Assembly: GCA_964017195.1 (NCBI GenBank)
Contig: OZ024889.1
Span: forward strand, 58,289,574 to 58,353,573
Direction: 5' to 3'
From: Siderastrea radians
Taxonomy: Eukaryota > Cnidaria > Anthozoa > Scleractinia > Rhizangiidae
DNA: 64,000 bases
A program made the translations under genes and the position numbers. Numbering within the stretch: position 1 is the first letter of the stretch; every line of letters begins with the position of its first letter. The notes beneath the pieces are model-generated. The model saw only the letters and a program-made list of their open reading frames with translations, ran no database searches and was not told the origin of the DNA. Positions 13,001 to 22,840 of the stretch are shown here, in pieces.

Positions 13001-13889
13001 ATCATTTGACTTTTTGACGGATTGATGGTGCGTTTTAATTTGGAGAAGGAGACATTATTGATCCTAGCAGTATGCAGGACGCTTTTCAAAATGAACTTGG
13101 TAAACATTGTATTACAAATAACCAAGACTATCTATGCAGTAGGTCAGGGGCCTGTTCCAGACGTTCCAATCCGATAAAGGGGCGCGAGCGAAAATTAGTA
13201 TTTTTCATTCCCGCGCCACTATCTTAACGCCTGGAACAGGCTATTAGCTCAATGGTTATAGCATCCGACTCGAATCCGAACGGCGTACAGAAATGCATAG
13301 GTTCGATTCCGTCCAGGACTCATATTTCTTGCCGTTAGCAGCAAGTGATACACATGTTATGGCTGCTATTTAAACAAAGATGAACAGTGATGCCATGTTG
13401 AACGTTAAAACAGATTATTCGGCATGGTGAACTTGTTGAACGAAATGGTACGTTAAAATTTTCCGTTTATAAATGTTTGAAATATAGAATAGCATTAGAA
13501 AGAAAGAACTAAGCGAGTTTCCTTGGCACCATGGCCAGCTAGTCACATAGTCGTTGAACACTGATTTGTGTAATAGCAAAAGTTTAAAGATCTCGAACCA
13601 ACGCTTCTAACCTGTCTAAAACTCCCCACCAGTTGGCATTCAAGCATGTTGATGGTCGGTTTTCATTTGGTGAAGGAGCCTTGCAGCAACTTCCTTCTTC
13701 GATGAGAAATATTCCATCGTTGGATCCCCAGTTGTCGTTTCTATAAAGACCGGTCAGGTACTCAGTAGAGTACCCACATTTCACCCATCCTTTTCTGTCA
13801 AATGCACCCCACCAATTTGCCGTTCTGCACTGGCTCCAACACATATCCAGCATCGACAGAATGAACAACATGAATAATAAAGACGTCAT
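10074..13889 (-). CDS. Secreted nine-module cysteine-rich (CC-module) protein, 4 exons
   Basis: Exons in transcript order: 13612-13889, 12303-12803, 10997-11497 and 10074-10362 (stop 10074-10076). Every junction has GT/AG, all three introns are phase 2, and the sum is 523 codons including the stop. The product starts with a signal peptide (MTSLLFMLFILSMLDMCWS) and is otherwise a string of nine modules of about 55 residues, so it should be secreted. A plain module has a cysteine, a WW or FD..G segment, a second cysteine, Y..GLYRND, a hydrophobic-acidic (I/L)EE and a closing CC. Every third module adds two more cysteines (GFYKGNCDKLYC). Modules straddle the introns, so exons 2 and 3 (501 nt each) can be duplicated without changing frame. 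No transmembrane segment or catalytic motif is visible. Function is unknown; a binding, matrix or defence role is only a guess. Confidence 0.8.
10670..10965 (+). mobile_element. Retroposed insertion in intron 3, with A-tail and target duplication
   Basis: ATCAACTATCAA occurs on both sides of a block of about 300 bp that ends in AAAAAAAA. The sister copy at 2605-2620 has a single ATCAACTATCAA and no insert, so it is an empty site. The block contains internally repeated AATATTGCCTTGTAA and looks like the 3' end of a LINE or a SINE. I cannot assign the family. Confidence 0.75.
11640..11770 (-). pseudogene. Decayed CC-module exon end
   Basis: The reverse complement resembles the STC..ANWW..LD end of the module exons (CCATCAAT...GGAACTCTTGATAGG), with substitutions and without an open frame. 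It lies in the intron between exons 2 and 3 of the nine-module gene. A second relic of the same kind is at 12960-13060. Confidence 0.6.
11840..11931. mobile_element. Small foldback element, CCTGTTCCAGGCG ends
   Basis: CCTGTTCCAGGCG at the left is the reverse complement of CGCCTGGAACAGG at the right, with a GC-rich core (GGCGCGCGAGCGAAAAA). It interrupts the A-box region of a tRNA-like sequence: GCTCAGTGG stands to the left and a related GGCTCAGCG to the right. A diverged duplicate is at about 13151-13243. Related longer copies lie at 23101-23282 and 56321-56491. Confidence 0.75.
11932..12011 (+). repeat. tRNA-like sequence (SINE head or tRNA relic)
   Basis: TGGCTCAGCGTTAGAGCA resembles a pol III A box and GGTTCGGTTCC a B box, spaced as in tRNA-derived repeats. 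The foldback insertion has removed the tRNA 5' end, so it is not a working tRNA. Duplicated copies lie at 13240-13322 (B box GGTTCGATTCC) and, more decayed, at 22925-23012. Confidence 0.6.
12960..13060 (-). pseudogene. Decayed CC-module exon end (second copy)
   Basis: Tandem-duplicate counterpart of the relic at 11640-11770, with the same CCATCAATCCGTCAAAAAG and GGAATTCTTGATAGG remnants. It has no open frame. Confidence 0.55.
13151..13322. repeat. Foldback element plus tRNA-like sequence, duplicated copy
   Basis: Same arrangement as 11840-12011: GGCCTGTTCCAGACG...CGCCTGGAACAGGC, then TTAGCTCAATGGTTATAGCA and GGTTCGATTCC. The shared arrangement shows that the foldback inserted before the duplication of about 1.3 kb that created exons 2 and 3 of the nine-module gene. 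Confidence 0.7.
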
Positions 13890-15550
13890 GGTTGATCCAC
13901 GGCTTATTCAAAGTACCTGCACTTTAAAAAGTAAAACGTTAATGGTTAAAGCGGAGTGCAAAAGTGTAATCAGACCAGTAGTATAGACAAGAACATTGTC
14001 CAAGAAAATGTATTGTCATGGATCTTTTTACAAATTTGCGTGATAACAGGTGATCTCTGTTAGCGGCAATCGCCTGTAGCAAAGTTGAGAACAAAAAAAT
14101 TCTACACGCAAATTTCTCACACAGAAAAAACATCTAATTTACAGTGGGTTTCATGTCTTTAGCGGTCCTTTTGGTAAAATATGATTCATATGATTGTTGC
14201 ACTCATTTTTCATCGTTTACTGGAGTTCATTTTCACGAGAATCATAACTGTTCAAGAACAATTTGTTCAGGTTATTTCTGTTTTAAAAAAGATTGCAGAC
14301 AATGTTTAATCTGCGCAATTTCCCCCGACTGAGTTCTTTAACTTCAATTGAGGGTAATTTTAAGAGGAGATATACGAAGTTAAAGAATTAAATGCAATGA
14401 TATACCTTTCAAGTTTCTATCCAAAGGATTGGTAGAGTATTATGAAGGAGCTAACAGCTAGCGATTGAATATGCTTTAACTTACGCAGCAGAGCCGTTAA
14501 TTCTGCTTTGAAAAATTAATAACCAACAGCTGAATAAATATATCACATGTCATTTGCTCTAGTTATAATTCGATGTAAATAAATTCGTGGACCGAGCTTT
14601 GAAAACAGGGAAATCAATCACGGATATCACTGAAAGGCTCTTCCAAACCAGACAAAAAAAGAAAACATAATTGTCGTAGAATACATTTTCTGTAAATTTG
14701 GACGTTAGTTTCAGTTAATAAATAATGTGCCAACGTTCCACGTTTCAACATTTCTTAAAAAACTGTTAAAAGGTCCCAAAAGTTGTGGTGACGGTTGTAA
14801 AATCAGCATCACTTTTGAATAATGAAATGCGCAACGAAAACCAACCACCTCCCAAAGAGCATCAAGAAAGAATGAACGAATGATCAGAAACAACAACAAC
14901 AACAACAGCCCAAAACTACTGCAACAGGCCATTTCTGAATTGTTTCCGAGTTATGAAAATGAATCTTCATTGTAAAGCAAACGAAACTCTTTTTCATATA
15001 AAAGGCTGTGCACTAGTCCTCGCTTTATAGAAGAGGATATATGTTAAGCATATCCAAACCAAGATGAGAATGACTGGTTTTCAGGTCACTCACGCTCTGT
15101 GACAACGGCGATATGGCTTCCATTTTGTTTCTTTCTTATTTAAGAACAGCGATTAGTTTCCCCCTTTTGTCGTGTTAAATATACGAAAAAAAAGTTGAGC
15201 TGTTTTCGGTCTCTCTATGATCTTGTAAAGATATCTTACTGTGGACCAGCGCAAAGAAAAACTCCAAAAGGGGTTTAAACGAGACGGATGAGTGCGAAAC
15301 GGATTACTCGATTACCCTCAATTACCCTTAAAATTTGCCTGTACAGTGATCCCAAAATAATGATTACCACTGTTTCAGACAGAGGGAAGGTAAAGCCTCT
15401 GTTACACTGAGCAATTTTTGTTGCACCTTGTCTCGAAACTTGTTGCCAAACAAGTTGCAGGAAAAATTGTAACATACCCTGCAACGAAAATTAATTCTTA
15501 CAATTTTTTGTTACCACAATCGTTGCGACAAGTAAAAGGCGGTTCTACTT
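13890..15550. repeat. 5' flank of the nine-module gene, duplicated elsewhere
   Basis: No gene. Positions 13890-14712 match 2765-3570 and positions 14725-15550 match 6895-7680. A GCCGTGGATCAACC-ATG context is shared by the start codons at 13889 and 2764, so the promoter-proximal region was copied with the exon. Confidence 0.8.
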
Positions 15551-16031
15551 TTCCCAACGATTCCTGCGACGCTGAAAATGATATTTTTTACGTGTTGCGT
15601 GGCGTGTTTCCTGTGAACTGTGTCGCAACATTTAGTGAAGTCAGCGAATGAACTAACCGTACCAGTCCTCCGCGCTGTTTGTCACTGTTTGTTTCTATCA
15701 CACAGACTGATACTAACCTTAGTACTCTAATATTGATTTGCTACAGGTTTTTAAAACTTGGCTAACTTTGTAAAAATTGTGCTCGAATCGCCGAAGAAGG
15801 TAGAGTCCTGTATCTCAAATGCCAGGGCGGATAAGGTGCTAATTCTCGTATATTTATCCTTAAAAGTCCAGGCACCTAACCTCTTGTGATCTAAGGGTGG
15901 AAAATTTTGCCGACCCCTATTTGCCCACTGCTAGTAGCCCAAGCGGTATTTGAGCACAACAATGTAAACCCTCTAGGCCGTCATATATCATTCATTTTCG
16001 AGAAGGCCAAAAGCCTCAAATAGTGATTGTT
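15551..16031. other. Flank of the Penelope-like insertion; no gene
   Basis: Positions 15785-16010 resemble 23700-23840, 26025-26150, 30830-30945, 42110-42240 and 45830-45930 (GTATCTCAAATGCCAGG, GCCGACCCCT). This is a dispersed segment of the duplicated units and holds no exon-like sequence. Confidence 0.6.
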
Positions 16032-16462
16032 TTCCTATTTGGAAAGAAGTTTAATTTTATTGATCGTGACCCTCACTGGTACACACGTAGGGTCAAAGAG
16101 GCTATCCATATAAGACTTCATCCTAATAACATCAATAGAGATAGCGGAATCGAAATTCCAGAAGCTTGGATACCTACGATCAGAAAGCACAACAGCCGAC
16201 CAACCACAAAACGGACCTGTGAGGGAACAACATCTAATAGTCGGAATAATAATGAGGATCGAAATGCACCAATAGCAGCGAACCATCATGCTACAAATAG
16301 CGACACGTAAACAATTGACCTCATCGCCTGATGAAGACTAGCAGTATTGCAGTCGAAACGTCTCGATCAACAACTCAAACCGATTCCATCGTGAGACAAA
16401 CGAATAAACGTTCATCTTACCTATCTTACACCACGATGAACAATAAACACATCTTTAATGAC
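16032..16462 (+). repeat. Left pseudo-LTR of the Penelope-like element
   Basis: Matches 18679-19108 with one small indel and a few substitutions, for example CTCAAACCG against CTCAAAGCG. It encodes the C-terminal tail of the element's protein and, downstream, the start codon (16331) of its first reading frame. Confidence 0.92.
16328..16358 (+). ncRNA. Hammerhead-ribozyme-like core in the left pseudo-LTR
   Basis: CTGATGA (16328-16334) is followed by GACT...AGTC with an inner GCA/TGC pair (stem II) and then GAAA (16355-16358). Penelope-like elements are known to carry hammerhead motifs in these repeats. The core is clear. I could not place convincing stems I and III with a cleavage site, so activity is uncertain. 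The same core is at 18974-19004 and 35434-35463. Confidence 0.55.
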
Positions 16463-18956
16463 ATTGAACTGAAATATGGGCGCACAGCCCTAAGGTTGAT
16501 TCGTCGCCACGAGCGTTGCTCACGTAAGCTCGCTCGCTATAACAACCATCTCACCTTTCTTACAAGGTGTATTAAGAGCCACATTATTCCGCGAGACCTT
16601 CGGGTCCAACCACCAGTTCCAACTAAAGGCGCTTGCAGAGTAGCCGAACTAGCCTCTATGAGGTTCCTTAGGGAGAGAATACGACTCACTCAGAGAGCTA
16701 AGGGAGGTGCGAAAAAAGAAACTGAATCCACTGCCAGGGACATAACAGCCGCCCTCACGGCAGACGAGGCCAGTGACATACTTGAAAAGATCAGAGTTAA
16801 TACCCAAAGAGTATTTACTGCCACAAAAGATCGGCAACAACGCAAGTTTCTGAAACTTGTAGAGGAGAAACAGGCTTCTGTTTCTAACGCACCTCATGTT
16901 GACCAAACACCTCGAGTCGACAAAAATAAATGGGTTATTAACTTATCATCACGGCCCCTCAGCGACGCTGAGGTATCATTACTAGAGAAAGGGTTGAATT
17001 TCGCAGTAACGCCAACCAACATTCCTGCCACTGAAATAGTCGCGAAAGTTGAATCGGCCATAAGAACGCTTGACTCAGAACAAGCAGACACCGTTAGGAG
17101 ATCTGTTAACAACATCCTTCAACAGGCTGAACCGCCCAAGCCTAACATCACGAAGGAAATGCAAGAAGCCCTTAATAACTTGAAACAAGACGACTCTATT
17201 ATGATTCTACCAGCGGACAAAGGTCGCGCCAGTGTTGTCTTGAACACCGACACATACCATGATAAAATGAAAACACTCATTGAAACAGGTCCATATCAAC
17301 TCCTCAATAAAGATCCAACGGACCGACTTAGCCGAAAACTTACTGGAAAGCTTCTTAGCTTAAAACGAAGTGGACATCTTTAAGAAACTGTCTACAACAA
17401 AATCAAACCTAGGCACAAACAGCCACCTAGGATATATGGTCAACCTAAGATACACAAACCCGAGATACCATTAAGACCTATTGTATCGTGTGTAAACACC
17501 TTCGCTTACGATTTGTCGGCTCACTTAGCTGACATCCTGTCCACGTTGACAGGCAAATCAGACTACACAGTTACCAACTCTGCTCATTTTGTGTCTACCA
17601 TCAGCCATGAGCGAATACAAGAAAATGAAGTCATGGTATCTTTTGACGTAGAATCGTTATTTACGAACGTGCCGATCGAGGGTGCCGTAAAGGCCGCATT
17701 ATGCAAACTAGAAAACGATCCCGGTCTTGCCGACCGCACAAACCTTACACCTACACAAATTGCTGACCTTTTAAACTTTGTCTTAAGATCCACGTATTTC
17801 CAATACAACGGGTCGATTTACGAACAGAAAGACGGAGCAGCCATGGGGAGCCCTGTCTCCGCGGTTATTGCTAACCTTTACATGGAAGAGTTTGAGGAAC
17901 GGGCGATAGCAACAGCGACCTATAAACCTAAGATCTGGAAGCGATATGTAGATGACACTTTTACAGTCTTAGGTAAAGACTATGTAGACGGCTTTTTACA
18001 ACATCTAAACAGTCAACAGCCTACTATTCGTTTTACCATGGAAATCGAGAAAGATAACACAATCCCCTTTCTCGACACGTCAGTTTCAAGGGATTCAAAC
18101 GGTCTTCTCACCACCACTGTTTACAGAAAACCCACCCACACTGACCAATACCTAGCCTATGATTCACACCATCCTCAGTCAGTGAAACGTGGTATTGTTA
18201 AGTGTCTATACGACCGAGCCAAACACCTCACATCTAAACCATCAGCTATCTCTAAAGAAAAGAAACATTTATCATCGGTACTTGTTTCGAACGGATATCC
18301 TTCTTCATTTCAAGCTCACAAAGACAACAAGACCAACAACCAACAAAGAACCTACGCAGGAATTTAAATCTACTGCGGTTCTACCCTACATAAAAGGTGT
18401 ATCAGAGGTTCTTCGCCGTTGCCTACAACAACAAGGTGTACGCACCGTCTTCAAATCAGACACAACTCTTAGGTCTCACTTAGTTCGACCGAAAGACACC
18501 CTTGAACCATCTAAACAAGACGGTGTCGTCTATAAAATTCCATGTGAGTGCGGCAAAGTATACATCGGGGAAACAGGGAGAGCGATGCAAGACAGGATAA
18601 AAGAACACGACAGAGATATACGGCTTGCTCGTACGCAAACCTCCGCAGTTTCGGAAGGCGCTAACGAAACCGGGCATCTTCCTATTTGGAAAGAAGTTAA
18701 GTTTATTGATCGTGACCCTCACTGGTACACACGTAGGGTCAAAGAGGCTATCCATATAAGACTTCATCCTAATAACATCAATAGAGATAGCGGAATCGAA
18801 ATTCCAGAAGCTTGGATACCTACGATCAGAAAGCACAACAGCCGACCAACCACAAAACGGACCTGTGAGGGAACAACATCTAATAGTCGGAATAATAATG
18901 AGGATCGAAATGCACCAATAGCAGCGAACCATCATGCTACAAATAGCGACACGTAA
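16331..18956 (+). pseudogene. Penelope-like reverse transcriptase / GIY-YIG polyprotein, two frameshifts
   Basis: Three overlapping frames form one product: 16331-17383, 17513-18367 (open from about 17390) and 18189-18956. The N-terminal part is basic and coiled-coil-like and ends in a DKGRASVV segment typical of Penelope RTs. The middle carries the RT core: SFDVESLFTNVPI (motif A), AAMGSPVSAVIANLYMEE (motif B) and YVDDTF (catalytic motif C). The last part carries the GIY-YIG-type segment VYKIPCECGKVYIGETGR with a following R..EH. Frame changes near 17383-17400 and near 18350 break the protein. They could be true mutations or assembly errors, given how similar the two terminal repeats still are. 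Confidence 0.88.
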
Positions 18957-19108
18957 ACAATTGACCTCATCGCCTGATGAAGACTAGCAGTATTGCAGTC
19001 GAAACGTCTCGATCAACAACTCAAAGCGATTCCATCGTGAGACAAACGAATAAACGTTCATCTTACCTATCTTACACCACGATGAACAATAAACACATCT
19101 TTAATGAC
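18679..19108 (+). repeat. Right pseudo-LTR of the Penelope-like element
   Basis: Direct repeat of 16032-16462. It contains the end of the coding sequence (stop near 18954) and a hammerhead-like core at 18974-19004. Confidence 0.92.
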
Positions 19109-19391
19109 GTAGACCACAATGTTTTGCCTGGCTTTCTCGAAAAATCACTCTCACAGGTAACAAAAGTCTCCTTTAACTAACGAAGACCCCTTAGTAAAAG
19201 TAAACAATTAAACAAAGCATGATTTTGTTCTTGACCTCAGTTTTTTTTTACGTTCATTTCCCTTTACCCTTTCCGGACATGTCGACTCCTTCAGAGATAA
19301 AAACTTTTCCCCTTCCCTTGACAGTCAATTTTTGCTTATATGAAGCTGCAATGTTAATGATACTATTCAGCGGTTATCTAGGCTCGATAAA

Positions 19392-19509
19392 GGGTGTCAG
19401 TAAAACACGGGCTCGGGGTCGGGGTCGGGGTCCATTGTTCTTTTGTTTCGTTTTCTGTTGTCTTGCCCTAACCAAAACATAAAACCGAAAACGAAACAAA
19501 AGAACAATG

Positions 19510-19540
<31 letters not shown>

Positions 19541-19556
19541 TATTTTACTGACACCC
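19392..19556. mobile_element. 165-bp foldback element with GGGGTC repeats and 9-bp target duplication
   Basis: The ends are GGGTGTCAGTAAAA and TTTTACTGACACCC, and the arms are complementary for most of their length with a loop of about 25 nt. CTCGATAAA lies directly on both sides (19383-19391 and 19557-19565), a perfect 9-bp duplication. The left arm has one GGGCTC and three GGGGTC units; the right arm has five ACCCCG-type units, so the number of units differs between arms. Confidence 0.93.
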
Positions 19557-19565
19557 CTCGATAAA

Positions 19566-20670
19566 CACGAACTCGGCCATCATCTTTTAAGACAAAGAAT
19601 ATTCCATTTTCTCTAAGGTTTTGCCGCTGGTGGGTTTGTTTACGTATCCAAAAAGTCGTGGCGACGAACTGTTTTGGAGAGGGTTTTGAGGGATGGCAGT
19701 GATCTCAAGGACGAAGAAGGTCATGAGGAACTTGACAACGATCCATGAAACTGCCCTTCTGACGAAGAGAGTTTCTGTGAAGGATTGGTTCGACCTTCAC
19801 CGCCATGCGACATGCCTTCGCAGCCGGGAAGAAATGATTTAGTATATATTTCCCTTTATCTTTTCAGAGAAAGTTTGATAATCGTTTGCTAAATGTTTTT
19901 AGCCAAGTGATCGATGATAATAATATTTTGTATATAACAAACTATAGTAATCATGATATTGAGAACAAGTATTGATCATTTTAAGTGGAGTTGCGCAAGG
20001 TGGGTATTTATAGTCTCACACAGGGGGCCCACACAACCAGTGTTTGCAATCCAGCCTGGCATCTAACGACTTGTCGACCTATAGCTAGAAAGTCGGATCA
20101 AAGGCCAAAGAGCTTATCACTGCAATGGAGTTCTTCCGCTTTGTTTTGCAAAACGCTGCTTTGACTTCAGTTTTGTTCAAGGTTCCAACGCCTTGCAGCC
20201 AGGGTAAAACGTGATTCCAAAATTCAGAAGACGTCTTGCAGGAAAAGAGTAGATGCTCGCCCCCCCCCCCCCCCGCCTTCCTGTTATGTCCAGGTTGTTT
20301 TGCACCTCTGAATGAATCGGGTGATTGAAGAGTTGGCGAGGAATCTTTTCTCGTTAGAGCATGTAGAATTTGGAACTGTTGAGTTGACGAACTTGATTTT
20401 AGTTCAGTGACCTTAACATCATTTAATTCTGTTTTGTTTAATTACTATAAGACCTCGTTAGTCACTTCTTTTGACTGCGAAGACCCGTGTTCGCTTAAGA
20501 ATGTTTGTATAAAATGTAATAGTGTCCGTCTGCTCACTCGTCCGATCTCTTGTTGCAATTGTATGTAGTTAGTCTCTTTTTTTGTTTTATTTTTATTGTT
20601 AACATTTCATACTCTTGTTATTTTATCCGCGTCCGCTGTAATTGGCCTCAGCTGTTGCAGTGTCCCAGCC
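19566..20670. other. No recognisable gene
   Basis: An acidic stretch at 19690-19830 (+) could be a fragment of a decayed transposase or host gene, but it is interrupted by stops and I cannot identify it. A run of 15 C is at 20260-20274. Confidence 0.4.
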
Positions 20671-20934
20671 AAATCCCTTCTTTAGTTTAGTTACGTTGTA
20701 TGTTTTGTTTTCTCTGGCGAAGCTAATAAAATTAAAATAAAAAAATAAATAAATGAAATAGATTCTGGATGACGTTTAGCCGTGCGCAATGTTGGGCACA
20801 TCAAATCCCTTCTTTAGTTTAGTTACGTTGTATGTTTTGTTTCCTCTGGCGAAGCTAATAAAATTAAAATAAAAAAATAAATAAATGAAATAGATTCTGG
20901 ATGACGTTTAGCCGTGCGCAATGTTGGGCACATC
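20671..20934. repeat. 132-bp tandem duplication (2 copies)
   Basis: 20671-20802 and 20803-20934 are identical except for GTTTTCTCTGG against GTTTCCTCTGG, so the duplication is recent. It overlaps the end of the long open terminal exon of the decayed CC-module locus. Confidence 0.95.
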
Positions 20935-22598
20935 AGTGCTGGAACCTTAAAGTCTTTATAGTTGATGTTCCTCATAAAAATTTTATCGTTACTGATTAAA
21001 CAATTAATGTTCGCTGCCTGTGGCTCAGAGGGTCTATAAATAACGTTAGAGGAATTGTCACTGAAATCAAAGGCAACTGCAAGAGATGCAACGGTAACTG
21101 CAAAATCGCTCATGGTCATCGCTGCAAAAAAGAAAAAAGAAAAGAAAAGAGATGACATTAATTTCTGTAAACAATCTGAACGCAGATGTATGACAAAGGT
21201 AGTGTGACGAAACGTTACCGTTTTCACAGTTTTTTCCTGTGTATGCTGCTTTGCATTCGCAAATTTAACCTCCCAGGGTAGGAGTAACAGGATCCACCGT
21301 TTTGGCCCGGGTTGGCTTCTCTACAAATAGCTGTGAAGAAAACCCAGAGATCAAAAGCATGAACATCAACTAAGGGTAGATGGAAAAAATCAGGATCAGA
21401 GGGACTGAAATACAGCACGTGGAGGAATTCACATACTTGGGAACTGAGGTGAGCACCAATGAGGTACTAATGAGGTATCAAAAAATGAAAGCAAAAAGAA
21501 AGCCTTCGTTATGTTGAAGCCAATGACGCCAGGCATTTCGATTAAACGCCAAAGTAAGGATGTTCACCAACAACGTAAAATTGGTCTTTCTTTATGGATC
21601 AGAGACTTAGAGACTTGGAGATAAAAATTATTGTCCATGAAAGTGTTATCAAGTCTTATTACAATGTAATATTAATTTTTCTTAGGTAGGTAGTTAGTCA
21701 CACGTACACACGACCCCTCAAGCATTTGCTTTAAAACAGATCGTGGTTAAATAAAGGTTTCAACTCAACTCAACTCAATCAACAAGTGCCTGAATGAGGT
21801 ACATTCTAAAGTAAGGTGGCCAAATACCATCAGCAACAACACCCTGTGGCGGCTAACCAACCAGCAGCCAATAAACAGAACAATTAGAACTCGTAGGTGG
21901 AGATGGATAGGTCACACGTTGAAAAGGAAGGACACTAGCATCAGCAAACAAGCCCTAAAGTGAAATCCTCAAGAACGGCAAAAAAGAGGGAGGCCAAAGA
22001 ACACCTGGTGCAGAGGTCTAACATTCGACTTTGGTCACGTCAGAAAGACTTGGGAAGGGTCAAAGAACATTGCCCAGCACGGAGAAATTTAACTGCAGGA
22101 GATAATGTAAGAATATAACCCATGGCGATGGATTTAGGATTTCGTCTGTATTCTCCTGATTATGATTTATTTTCAAGTTTGATACCTTTAAAATCTTTAC
22201 AATCCATTAGTGAGTCATCTGCGATGGGCATTAAACGAAAGTGAATGTCTTTAATAGTTCTGCATTACAATTGACCCAACTTTCAAACAAGATATCGTTC
22301 AGATTGTTTCATCTCACCATCGATCATCTTGCAACACTTGAACTTTCCGGTGCAGTACAGCTTGTTGCAACCGCCTTTATAGAAACCCGTCATGTAATAA
22401 CAATTCGCACATTTTCCCCAGCCTTTTTTGTCCAAGGATAAACCAGTGTCATCCGCATTGTAGCAGTGGAGGTAACTGTTCGGTAGATTGTTGGGTTTAC
22501 AGCAGCGACCTTCCGGGATGGAGTATAGCCAATTCCCGTCATTACGATATAATCCCTGCATATAGTATCCATCTGGACAAACGGCCCAACGGTTGTTA
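20823..22598 (-). pseudogene. Decayed CC-module + EGF gene
   Basis: Exon-like blocks in transcript order: 22318-22598 (two modules, phase 2 in, phase 1 out), 21219-21330 (EGF exon) and 20823-21121 (long open final exon). The first block is intact (VCPDGYYMQGLYRND, then two CC endings), but one conserved C-terminal (I/L)E motif has become TGK. The EGF exon is 112 nt against 114 nt in the intact copy, so a 2-nt deletion shifts the frame. Its second cysteine is also replaced (NPGQNGG for NPCQNGG). The last block joins in phase 1 and stays open for about 99 codons, but it runs into a recent tandem duplication, so it may be chance. A first exon with signal peptide is missing; only a relic is seen at 22750-22830. 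Confidence 0.75.
21414..22110 (+). mobile_element. Non-LTR retrotransposon relic (3' end)
   Basis: Broken + strand frames read VEEFTYLGTEVSTN, then KAFVMLKP, and after an insertion INKCLNEV, RRWRWIGHTLKRKD and RGRPKNTW. This is the usual end of reverse transcriptases of RTE/CR1-type LINEs. Stops and indels show it is dead. The block at about 21600-21785, which ends in CTCAACTCAACTCAATC, is foreign to the LINE and is probably a nested short insertion. Confidence 0.8.
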
Positions 22599-22739
22599 CT
22601 GAAGAAAAATAGTCGAACAAAAAGTTGTGTTTTCCTTGTTGCGAGTTAAATCTCTCAACACCATTCCTACATTATTTGTTTAAGTACTCACAATGTTAGC
22701 ACGGTAAGTTAGAGTGATTTTCTTTAACTTAGATATTTA

Positions 22740-22840
22740 AATCCTGGATATCCTTTGCACCTTCAACTATCAAGAATCTCCAATTATTTGACTTTTTGAC
22801 AAGTTGATGGCGCGTTGGTTGATTCTGGGACTCGTATCTC
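22740..22840 (-). pseudogene. Relic of a CC-module exon end
   Basis: The reverse complement contains CCATCAACTTGTCAAAAAG and GGAGATTCTTGATAG, matching the STCKN...ILD end of functional exons, but a stop codon replaces the WW segment. It lies where the first exon of the 22.3-kb locus would be expected. Confidence 0.6.

Larger units (their letters stand above)
16032..19108 (+). mobile_element. Penelope-like retroelement with GIY-YIG domain, nearly complete
   Basis: The element has direct repeats of about 430 bp at both ends (16032-16462 and 18679-19108) that differ at only a few positions, so it is young. Between them are reverse transcriptase and GIY-YIG endonuclease coding blocks, the classic Penelope order. 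The coding sequence ends inside the right repeat and the same tail is present in the left repeat, which is the usual pseudo-LTR arrangement. Both repeats contain a hammerhead-like core. It inserted into a dispersed duplicated segment: the right flank (AAATCACTCTCACAGG) matches 26175 and 42290. Confidence 0.93.

Noticed and set aside
11932..13322. Functional tRNA genes at 11932-12011 and 13240-13322
   Set aside because: A and B boxes are recognisable, but the 5' end is broken by a foldback insertion and the arms do not pair; treated as relics or SINE heads.
16035..16289. Minus-strand frames opposite the Penelope-like repeats (also 18480-18935)
   Set aside because: Shadows of the plus-strand coding sequence, duplicated with it.
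19690..19860. Acidic segment that might be the N-terminus of a piggyBac-like transposase
   Set aside because: Too short and interrupted by stops; no catalytic part is visible nearby.
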